Source: Epilithonimonas sp042695135
GTDB lineage: Bacteria; Bacteroidota; Bacteroidia; Flavobacteriales; Weeksellaceae
Length of the DNA stretch: 64,000 nt
Reading direction: 5' to 3'
Assembly: GCF_042695135.1 (NCBI RefSeq)
Contig: NZ_CP170547.1
Coordinates: 744,001-808,000, forward strand
The notes below the pieces were generated by a model. The model was given only the letters and a program-made list of their open reading frames with translations. It did not search any database and was not told the origin of the DNA. Positions 26,551-33,385 of the stretch are shown here, in pieces. The number at the start of each line of letters is the position of its first letter. Position 1 is the stretch's first letter. Made by a program: the position numbers and the translations under genes.

Positions 26551-26558
26551 TATTTTTG
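26551..26558 (+). promoter_or_regulatory. Candidate -7 element before the lipoprotein-LytS operon
   Basis: TATTTTTG matches TAnnTTTG and lies only 4 bp before the ATG at 26563, so the transcript would have almost no leader. No clear TTTG is present at the ideal distance. Confidence 0.35.
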
Positions 26559-26562
26559 GAAT

Positions 26563-26910
26563 ATGAAAAAAGTAACTCTCATTTTGATTTTAATATCAAT
26601 CATGTCCTGCATAGGAACACATCGGGTAGATGTCTGGAAAACGGTGACAATAGCGCCGGGAGATAGTATTATTTTACAAAAGCTAAAAGCGCCGGCAACT
26701 TTAGAAATTAAAAATCTTTCTCACGAAACGGTAAATCTGGTTTCGGAACTGAATATGCCGAAAACAATCATCGCAAATTCTCAACTCAATTATAGATTAC
26801 CAAAAAAGAGCAGATTGATAATGGAAAATCCAAATTCAGATTCGGTTTCAATACATTTGCATTATTTTTCTTCAAGACCTATTTTAATTAACAACAAAGA
26901 ATTACGATGA
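26563..26910 (+). CDS. Small lipoprotein of unknown function
   Basis: 115 residues: signal KKVTLILILISIMSC with lipobox cysteine at residue 16, then a beta-rich domain (WKTVTIAPGDSIILQKL, ATLEIKNLSHETVNLV, SLIMENPNSDSVSI-like repeats of alternating strands). I do not recognise the family. Its stop overlaps the histidine kinase start (ATGA), so it could be a periplasmic signal input for that kinase; this is context only. Confidence 0.6.
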   Translation: MKKVTLILILISIMSCIGTHRVDVWKTVTIAPGDSIILQKLKAPATLEIKNLSHETVNLVSELNMPKTIIANSQLNYRLPKKSRLIMENPNSDSVSIHLHYFSSRPILINNKELR

Positions 26911-27923
26911 AAAAGAAACAAATCATCTGGCTTCAAATCATTTACTGGAGTCTCAATTTTTTTGGAACTGTCATTACCCCTTTATATTTTCTGGGCAGAG
27001 GAGATGATTTGCAGGGTAAAGTTTTAAGTCTTACTTTTTTTCTTGCAGGTATCAGCACCTTTTATATTTGTTATCTGGTGATTATCCCGAAAGTTTTCAG
27101 ACCCGAAAAAGTTTATACGGTAATTATTTCTTTTTTCCTGTCGATTCTTTGCTTTGCTACATTAAGATATCTGATGGAGGAAGTTTTGCTGCCGGCCACT
27201 TTTGGATTTAGAAATTATGGGCAGGGAACAACTTTGGCTTATTACTTTTTTGATAACATATATTATGGATGTATCAATGTATTCATCGCAGGAATATTGT
27301 GGCTTTTGGAAAAATTCGGCGTTATTGAAACTGAAAGGCAAAAGCTGGAGCAGGAAAGAAATCAGGCGAGAATCCAGGCTTTGAAGACGCAGATCAATCC
27401 GCATTTTATTTTCAATACACTCAACAATATCTATTCTCTTGTTTATCAGAAATCGGAAAAAGCTTTGCCCGCGATTGAAGAACTGAGTCAGCTGTTAAGA
27501 TACAGTACCAAGGATTTAGAAAAAGATTTTATCCCGCTGGAAAAAGAAATTGGCTATCTGGAAAGCCTTATAGAACTGGAAAAACTCAGACTCAAAAATC
27601 CGGAATTACTTATCGTTGAAAAAAAAATTAGTAATCAAAACCTGAATATTTCGCCAATGCTGCTGATTCCGTTTGTGGAAAATGCTTTCAAACATGCAGA
27701 TTTCAATGGGAAAGGCTTTGTTTTGAATATTTCTGATGACAATCAAACTTTAAAATTCCATCTTCAGAACTTTAAAAAAATAAGGTCCAAAGATTCTCTA
27801 TCCGGAATTGGAATCGATAATGTGAAAAAAAGGCTGGAAATCCTTTATCCAAAAAAACACGAACTGAACATCAGCGAAACTGAAACCGAATATTCTGTAG
27901 ATTTGAAAATTGATTTGAAATAA
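26907..27923 (+). CDS. LytS/YehU-type sensor histidine kinase
   Basis: 338 residues. Four N-terminal membrane segments (to about residue 145) lead to a coiled coil (TERQKLEQERNQARIQALK) and the His_kinase domain with the phospho-acceptor block QINPHFIFNTLNNIYSLV. Then EELSQLLRYS and an ATPase domain with FVENAFKHA (N box) and SGIGIDNVKKRLEILYP (G box) follow. This is the LytS-like class paired with LytTR regulators. The regulator starts directly after the stop codon. Confidence 0.92.
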   Translation: MKKKQIIWLQIIYWSLNFFGTVITPLYFLGRGDDLQGKVLSLTFFLAGISTFYICYLVIIPKVFRPEKVYTVIISFFLSILCFATLRYLMEEVLLPATFGFRNYGQGTTLAYYFFDNIYYGCINVFIAGILWLLEKFGVIETERQKLEQERNQARIQALKTQINPHFIFNTLNNIYSLVYQKSEKALPAIEELSQLLRYSTKDLEKDFIPLEKEIGYLESLIELEKLRLKNPELLIVEKKISNQNLNISPMLLIPFVENAFKHADFNGKGFVLNISDDNQTLKFHLQNFKKIRSKDSLSGIGIDNVKKRLEILYPKKHELNISETETEYSVDLKIDLK

Positions 27924-28607
27924 ATGAGAAAGATAAAATGCATTGTTGTAGATGACGAACCTTTGGCAATCCAGCTTTTGGAAAATTATATTCTGAAAAT
28001 CCCCTTTCTGGAATTGGTTTTTTCTTCCGATAATCCGATTCTGGCTTTAGAATTTATTCAGAAAAACGAAGCGGATCTCATCTTTCTGGATATCCAAATG
28101 CCGGAATTGTCGGGCATCAATTTTATGAAAATCGCAGGTGACAAATTCAAATATATTCTCACAACAGCTTATTCGGAATATGCGCTCGAAGGTTACGAAC
28201 ACAACGTCATCGATTATCTTCTGAAACCAATTTCCTTTGACCGGTTCAACAAAAGTATTCTGAAGGCTCAGGAAAGATTTCCTTCAAAGGAAGATTCAGA
28301 GATTTCTTATTTCTTCGTAAAGTCTTCCGGACGGCAGCACCGTATTAATTTCAGTGATATTCTTTATATAGAAAGCATCAAAGATTATGTCAATATCAAA
28401 ACCGAAAATCAGGAATATATCGTTCTCGACACTTTAAAATCTCTGGAGAATCAATTGCCGGAAAACTTTGTCAGAGTTCACAAATCTTTCATTATTAATA
28501 TTGATAAAATTGAAAAGATTGATGTGAAGAATATTTTCCTTAATTCTGGGAAAGAAATCCCGGTTGGCGAAACATACAAATCTGAGTTTCTCCTGAAGCT
28601 GAAATAA
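27924..28607 (+). CDS. LytTR family response regulator
   Basis: 227 residues. The receiver domain (1-120) has VVDDEPLAIQLL, phospho-acceptor Asp in LIFLDIQMPELSG, TTAYSEYAL and the KPISFDRF lysine. The LytTR DNA-binding domain (about 130-227) has FFVKSSGRQHRINFSDILYI, VNIKTENQEYIVLDTL and FVRVHKSFIINIDKI. It is adjacent to the cognate kinase with no gap. Targets are unknown; the divergent receptor genes are candidates. Confidence 0.93.
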   Translation: MRKIKCIVVDDEPLAIQLLENYILKIPFLELVFSSDNPILALEFIQKNEADLIFLDIQMPELSGINFMKIAGDKFKYILTTAYSEYALEGYEHNVIDYLLKPISFDRFNKSILKAQERFPSKEDSEISYFFVKSSGRQHRINFSDILYIESIKDYVNIKTENQEYIVLDTLKSLENQLPENFVRVHKSFIINIDKIEKIDVKNIFLNSGKEIPVGETYKSEFLLKLK

Positions 28608-28689
28608 AGTAGATTTTAAGTTTTAATTATTTTTTTAATTAACAGAATAATTTTCTCGGTGATCAGGCAGATTTATTTTAATTGTTTGA

Positions 28690-28726
28690 TCTGCAAATCT
28701 TTCAAATCTGCGGGAATTTTTAAAAC
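28690..28726 (+). repeat. Short AATCTGCG(A/G)GAATTT repeat, copy 2
   Basis: TCTGCAAATCTTTCAAATCT then GCGGGAATTTTTAAAAC; it matches 431-465. It lies between the LytTR gene and the ECF sigma promoter. Confidence 0.4.
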
Positions 28727-28748
28727 ATTATAAATAATTTTATAAAAC

Positions 28749-28776
28749 TTTAAAGTAAAAAATTACGAGTGTCGTC
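28749..28776 (+). promoter_or_regulatory. Putative ECF promoter, site 1 (sigma gene)
   Basis: TTTAAAGTAAA (28749-28759), 13 bp, then CGTC (28773-28776). The same two blocks with the same spacing occur at 29823-29850. Position just before the sigma gene suggests autoregulation. Confidence 0.5.
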
Positions 28777-28808
28777 ATATTCATATGAACTCGCTATCTT
28801 TACAGCAA

Positions 28809-29360
28809 ATGACCGAAACCAAATCTGTCTCTATCACAGAGGTCGTAAAAAATTACGGCTCTCAGCTCTTGCGCTTTATCAATTCTAAAGTGGCAAAAAC
28901 TGAGGATGCCGAAGATATTTTACAGGAAGTATGGTTTCAAACCAGCCGATTGACCAACCTTAATGAGTTGGAAAATGTCGGAGCCTGGCTCTATTCAGTG
29001 ACAAGAAATAAAATCATCGACAGTTATCGAAAGAAGAAAACAGAATCTCTGGAAGACTTTGTCTATCAGGACGAAGACGGTGAACTAAATGTGAAAGATA
29101 TTCTCCTTGCAGATGACAGCAACAATCCCGAAATTGCAATGTTCAAAGATATGTTCTGGGACGAGCTGATGAAGGCGCTGGATGAGCTGCCGGAAAAGCA
29201 GAAAAGAGTGTATATTCAAAACGAGCTGGAGGATAAAACGCTGCAGGAAATTGCGGACGAAGAGGGCGAAAACATAAAAACAATTATCAGCAGAAAATCA
29301 TACGCGGTAAAACATCTGCGAAAAAGAATGCAGAGACTTTACAACGACTTGAAAAATTAA
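28809..29360 (+). CDS. ECF-type RNA polymerase sigma factor
   Basis: 183 residues from the ATG at 28809 (MTETKSVSITEVV). An in-frame ATG at 28785 lies only 8 bp after the CGTC promoter block and would give a leaderless message, so I prefer the internal one. Region 2 has FINSKVAKTEDAEDILQEVW and LYSVTRNKIIDSYRKKK; region 4 has LDELPEKQKRVYIQNELEDK and TLQEIADEEGENIKTIISRK. No anti-sigma domain is recognisable next door, but the following gene encodes a small membrane protein that could fill that role. It probably controls the Hsp20 cluster downstream. Confidence 0.88.
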   Translation: MTETKSVSITEVVKNYGSQLLRFINSKVAKTEDAEDILQEVWFQTSRLTNLNELENVGAWLYSVTRNKIIDSYRKKKTESLEDFVYQDEDGELNVKDILLADDSNNPEIAMFKDMFWDELMKALDELPEKQKRVYIQNELEDKTLQEIADEEGENIKTIISRKSYAVKHLRKRMQRLYNDLKN

Positions 29361-29370
29361 TATAAAAATC

Positions 29371-29748
29371 ATGAACAAACATAAAAAGAAATTTTGGTTA
29401 GCATTCCCCTGCATCATTGCTGCAATCGGATTGTTTATTTGGTTTTTCCAATGGCTTTGGAATATTGTTTTGCCTGATGTTTTAGATGTAAAAGCGATTA
29501 CTTACTGGCAATCGCTTGGGATTTTATTAATATCAAAAATACTATTCGGAGGATTGGCCAATGCCAAAGAGAAATTCAAAAGAAAAAATAATTGGGGTAA
29601 TGACGACCGTGAAATGTGGAAACAGAAACTCGAATCCAGATTTTGCGGAACGGATGAAGAAAGAGAAAAAATGAAGGAAATGTGGAAACAGAGATTTGAG
29701 TCAAAGTTTTGCAGACAAGAACCTCAACCTGGCGAAAATAAAATATAA
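29371..29748 (+). CDS. Small membrane protein with duplicated MWKQ..ES(R/K)FC motif
   Basis: 125 residues: two membrane segments (about 10-30 and 44-62), then a cytoplasmic, highly charged tail. The tail carries two copies of one motif, MWKQKLESRFCGTDE and MWKQRFESKFCRQE, about 25 residues apart, each with one cysteine. I recognise no family. It starts 10 bp after the sigma gene and is closed by a terminator, so the two form an operon. A membrane regulator or redox-responsive partner of the sigma factor is possible but only inferred. Confidence 0.65.
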   Translation: MNKHKKKFWLAFPCIIAAIGLFIWFFQWLWNIVLPDVLDVKAITYWQSLGILLISKILFGGLANAKEKFKRKNNWGNDDREMWKQKLESRFCGTDEEREKMKEMWKQRFESKFCRQEPQPGENKI

Positions 29749-29754
29749 ATTAAG

Positions 29755-29787
29755 AACGCTTCACAACTTGTGAAGCGTTTTTTTTGG
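29755..29787 (+). terminator. Terminator of the sigma operon
   Basis: AACGCTTCAC pairs with GTGAAGCGTT, followed by eight Ts. Confidence 0.85.
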
Positions 29788-29822
29788 CTATTATTCAAAA
29801 TTTGTAAAAAATATTTAAAATA

Positions 29823-29850
29823 TTTAAAGTAAATTAAAATTGTATGCGTC
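29823..29850 (+). promoter_or_regulatory. Putative ECF promoter, site 2 (membrane protein/Hsp20 operon)
   Basis: TTTAAAGTAAA (29823-29833), 13 bp, CGTC (29847-29850), identical in both blocks and spacing to 28749-28776. The first gene starts 68 bp downstream. Confidence 0.5.
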
Positions 29851-29917
29851 TTCGTATAAAAAGGCGCTAAAATATTATATAAAAAGCCTTTAAGTATTAA
29901 TATTAAATTTAGAAATA

Positions 29918-30208
29918 ATGAAAAACAAAATGCAGTTTATATTGCCAAAATTATTAGGACTTACAGTCGTTGCAGGTATCGCAGTTTTTGTCTTGGGTAT
30001 GATCTTCAAAATTCTTTTAGCAGGTTTGGTGTTAGCCGGAGTCGGAACTTTAGTTGCCAAAATGATTGGTAAGAAACAAAGAAGAATGTTACCGTATGAA
30101 AATTACAGAGAGGATTTCATCCCTTCAAAAAGAAGATATGAAAGACCAGTAAACGCGGGTTTTCCACAAATGAAAACAGAAAACTTAGCCATTATCCCAA
30201 TTAACTAA
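29918..30208 (+). CDS. Small two-helix membrane protein
   Basis: 96 residues: hydrophobic segment at about 10-45 (LLGLTVVAGIAVFVLGMIF and LLAGLVLAGVGTLVAKMIG), then a basic linker KKQRRMLPYENY and a polar tail rich in Arg/Tyr/Pro. I do not recognise a family. It lies 18 bp before the Hsp20 gene and shares its putative ECF promoter, so an envelope-stress role is suggested by context only. Confidence 0.6.
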   Translation: MKNKMQFILPKLLGLTVVAGIAVFVLGMIFKILLAGLVLAGVGTLVAKMIGKKQRRMLPYENYREDFIPSKRRYERPVNAGFPQMKTENLAIIPIN

Positions 30209-30225
30209 TCAAAAAATTTAAAACA

Positions 30226-30702
30226 ATGTTTCAACAAGACAATAAAACAAGACAAGACCATTTCAATCAGAAATTCGACAAATGCGGCAACAACTTCGAG
30301 AGAGGTTTCGGAAGAAAATTCAAAGAGCATTTTATGACCAGCAATCATCCTCTAAAAGAGATTTTTGCACAGAAAATAAGCACTCACAAACCGGTGAATA
30401 TTTCCGAAAATGAGGATTCTTTTACTCTCCAGCTTTTCGCTGCAGGATTGGACAAAACACTTTTCAAACTTGCAGTAAAAGATAATGTGCTTACGGTTTC
30501 TTATACTGAAAAAGAAGAAAGCAAAGATGTCAAATTTATCTATCAGGAGTTTTACGCCAAGTCATTTGAACGCAGTTTTCAGCTGACAGAAAAAGTATTA
30601 GCAGACAACATCTCCGCCGCTTATGAAGACGGAATCCTGAAAGTGACTTTGCCAAAAAATCCGGAGAAAAATAAACCGGAACAGAAAGTTGATGTCAATT
30701 AA
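30226..30702 (+). CDS. Hsp20/alpha-crystallin family small heat-shock protein
   Basis: 158 residues. The N-terminal 55 residues are polar (NQKFDKCGNNFERGFGRKF). The alpha-crystallin domain (about 58-150) has VNISENEDSFTLQLFAAGLD, KLAVKDNVLTVSY, SFERSFQLTEKVLADNIS and the closing AAYEDGILKVTLPK. It is an ATP-independent holdase, cytosolic. It is co-transcribed with the preceding membrane protein and ends at a bidirectional terminator. Confidence 0.9.
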   Translation: MFQQDNKTRQDHFNQKFDKCGNNFERGFGRKFKEHFMTSNHPLKEIFAQKISTHKPVNISENEDSFTLQLFAAGLDKTLFKLAVKDNVLTVSYTEKEESKDVKFIYQEFYAKSFERSFQLTEKVLADNISAAYEDGILKVTLPKNPEKNKPEQKVDVN

Positions 30703-30744
30703 TAAACTTCAATAAAACTCGGTTTTTTGAAATCGAACAAAGAA

Positions 30745-30772
30745 AAACGCCTCACAAATCTGTGAGGCGTTT
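30745..30772. terminator. Bidirectional terminator between hsp20 and aconitase genes
   Basis: A perfect 12-bp stem, AAACGCCTCACA with TGTGAGGCGTTT, with loop AATC between convergent genes. The T run on the plus side is short. Confidence 0.65.
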
Positions 30773-30785
30773 CTGTTATTTAGAA

Positions 30786-33065
30786 CTAAGAATTCTGAGC
30801 TTCTTTTTCCATTAGTTTGATGAGGTTAAGGGCAGATCCTGCTTTGAACCAACCAATTTGTCCTGCATTGTAAGTGTGGTTTGTAAGGATAACATCTTTA
30901 GTCCCATCTGCGTGAACAAACTCCAGAGATAATTGTTTACCCGGTGCAAATTGGTCAAGATCCGGAAAATTAATCGTATCATCTTCCTGAATTTTATCGT
31001 AATCTTCTTTATTTGCAAAGGTAATTCCCAGCATACCTTGTTTTTTAAGGTTTGTCTCGTGGATACGAGCGAAAGATTTTACCAAAACTGCTCTTACTCC
31101 AAGATGTCTCGGCTCCATCGCAGCATGTTCTCTGGAAGAACCTTCACCATAATTTTCATCACCAACGACTATTGTAGGAATACCGGCAGCTTTGTATTGT
31201 CTTGCAGAATCTGGAACCGGTTTATGTTGTCCGTCCAATTCATTTTTAACATTATTGGTTTCCATATTGAAAGCATTAACAGCACCAATCAACATATTGT
31301 TGGAGATATTATCAAGGTGTCCTCTGTATTTCAACCATGGTCCAGCCATAGAAATATGATCGGTTGTACATTTACCGTAAGCTTTAATCAGAAGTTTTGC
31401 TCCTGTAATATTTTTACCGTCCCAAGGTGCAAATGGTTCTAATAACTGCAGTCTGTCCGATGTCGGAGATACCACAACTTCTACTTTTGAGCCATCTTCA
31501 GCTGGAGCAATATAGCCGGGATCGTCCACATCAAATCCAAGTTTTGGAAGTTCATCACCATTTGGTTCGTCAAGAAGAACCATTTCGCCATTTTTATTTA
31601 AAAGCTTATCTGTTAAAGGATTGAAGGTCAGATCTCCCGCAATTGCCAAAGCGGTTACCAATTCCGGTGAACCTACAAAAGCATAAGTGTTTGGATTTCC
31701 ATCCGCTCTTTTTGAGAAGTTTCTGTTGAAGGAGTGAACGATGGTGTTTTTCTCCTGTCTCTCAGCACCTTCACGAGCCCATTGTCCGATACACGGTCCG
31801 CAGGCATTTGCGAAAACTTTACCGCCTATTTCGTCAAAGGTTTTCAGGAATCCGTCTCTTTCGACCGTGAATCTTACCTGTTCAGAACCAGGTGTGATGG
31901 TGTATTCTGATTTTACTTCCAGGTTTTTTTCTTTGGCTTGTTTCGCAACGGAAGCTGCTCTTGCGATATCTTCATAAGAAGAGTTGGTGCAAGAACCGAT
32001 CAATCCAACTTCTATTTTTGTTGGCCAGCCGTTTTTCTCGGCAATTTCTTTCATTTGAGAAATTGGCGTTGCCAAATCCGGAGTGAAAGGCCCGTTAAGA
32101 TAAGGTTCCAAAGTATCAAGATTGATCTCGATCACTTCATCATAATATTTTTGAGGTTCTGCGTGTACCTCCGGATCTGCTTTCAAAACGTGAGCTATCG
32201 CATCGGCTGCATTGGCAAGATCTTCTCTGTCTGTTGAGCGAAGGTATTTGCTCATATTATTGTCATAAGCGAAGATTGAAGTTGTAGCTCCAACTTCTGC
32301 GCCCATATTACAGATTGTACCTTTTCCTGTACAGGAAAGTGATTCTGCACCTTCTCCGAAATATTCTACGATAGCTCCGGTTCCGCCTTTTACAGTAAGT
32401 ATTCCGGCAACTTTAAGGATCACATCTTTTGCAGCAGTCCAACCGTTTAATCTTCCGGTTAACTTTACGCCAATCATTTTTGGGAATTTAAGTTCCCACG
32501 CCATTCCTGCCATTACGTCCACTGCATCTGCTCCACCAACACCGATGGCAACCATTCCAAGTCCGCCTGCATTCACAGTATGGGAATCGGTTCCGATCAT
32601 CATTCCGCCAGGGAAAGCATAATTTTCCAATACAACCTGATGAATAATTCCTGCTCCTGCTTTCCAGAATCCAATGCCATATTTGGTAGAAACCGATTGA
32701 AGGAACTGATATACCTCGTTGTTTTTATTCTCGGCTTCAATCAAATCTTTTGCTGCGCCGACTCTGGCCTGGATCAGGTGATCTGCGTGAACCGTCGAAG
32801 GAACAGCTACCGTTTTCTTACCCGCCTGCATAAATTGTAAAAGCGCCATTTGTGCTGTTGCATCCTGCATGGCAACTCTGTCCGGCGCAAAATCCACATA
32901 AGATTCTCCACGTTTGAAAGATTCTTTTACCTGCTTCGGATCCAAATGGGCGCAAAGAATTTTTTCGGAATAAGTAAGAGGTCTTCCCATAAAAGCTCTT
33001 GCTTCGTTCACTCTGGTTTCGAAATCAGAATAAACCTTTTTTATCATATCCAAGTCAAAAGTCAT
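30786..33065 (-). CDS. Aconitate hydratase, mitochondrial (ACO2) type
   Basis: 759 residues, the length of mitochondrial-type aconitases and shorter than AcnA/IRP (about 890). It shows VAMQDATAQMALLQFM, GTDSHTVNAGGLGM, the 4Fe-4S cysteines in IGSCTNSSYED and ACGPCIGQWAR, and the swivelling C-terminal domain with GEGSSREHAAMEPRHLG. It interconverts citrate and isocitrate in the TCA cycle. It lies downstream of acnB on the same strand, 320 bp apart and with a terminator between, so it is separately expressed. Confidence 0.95.
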   Translation of the reverse strand: MTFDLDMIKKVYSDFETRVNEARAFMGRPLTYSEKILCAHLDPKQVKESFKRGESYVDFAPDRVAMQDATAQMALLQFMQAGKKTVAVPSTVHADHLIQARVGAAKDLIEAENKNNEVYQFLQSVSTKYGIGFWKAGAGIIHQVVLENYAFPGGMMIGTDSHTVNAGGLGMVAIGVGGADAVDVMAGMAWELKFPKMIGVKLTGRLNGWTAAKDVILKVAGILTVKGGTGAIVEYFGEGAESLSCTGKGTICNMGAEVGATTSIFAYDNNMSKYLRSTDREDLANAADAIAHVLKADPEVHAEPQKYYDEVIEINLDTLEPYLNGPFTPDLATPISQMKEIAEKNGWPTKIEVGLIGSCTNSSYEDIARAASVAKQAKEKNLEVKSEYTITPGSEQVRFTVERDGFLKTFDEIGGKVFANACGPCIGQWAREGAERQEKNTIVHSFNRNFSKRADGNPNTYAFVGSPELVTALAIAGDLTFNPLTDKLLNKNGEMVLLDEPNGDELPKLGFDVDDPGYIAPAEDGSKVEVVVSPTSDRLQLLEPFAPWDGKNITGAKLLIKAYGKCTTDHISMAGPWLKYRGHLDNISNNMLIGAVNAFNMETNNVKNELDGQHKPVPDSARQYKAAGIPTIVVGDENYGEGSSREHAAMEPRHLGVRAVLVKSFARIHETNLKKQGMLGITFANKEDYDKIQEDDTINFPDLDQFAPGKQLSLEFVHADGTKDVILTNHTYNAGQIGWFKAGSALNLIKLMEKEAQNS

Positions 33066-33291
33066 ATCTCGATTTTATTTTTATTATTTGTTAATTAGAT
33101 TTTCCTTGATTTAATGGGGAAAATTTCTTCTAATGCTATTCATCAAATTTTGTTCCTCCAGCCTCTAAAACAAAATAAATATGACGAATGATTACCATAT
33201 TTTACAACTATCAAGTTAAGAAAAATTTGGGTCTCGCATTTTAAATTTAAATTAAAATAATTTTCATCAGTTTAATATGGAAATGTTCTAA
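33066..33291. other. Spacer between the two aconitase genes
   Basis: With the terminator at 33292-33336 this completes the roughly 320-bp gap between the aconitases. It should hold the promoter of the ACO2-type gene. It is AT-rich, and I see no TAnnTTTG box on the minus strand, no repeat and no open reading frame I can support. Confidence 0.4.
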
Positions 33292-33336
33292 ACAAAAAAT
33301 GAAAGATCCTGAATCCATATGGACCAAGATCTTTCA
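33292..33336 (-). terminator. Terminator of acnB
   Basis: TGAAAGATC and GATCTTTCA (33300-33308 and 33328-33336) form a 9-bp stem around a 19-nt loop. On the minus strand it is followed by TTTTTTG. Confidence 0.7.
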
Positions 33337-33385
33337 ATTATATATTTTTAAAATAGTCTTTTGACTGCCTTATCGGTAAATTCTA

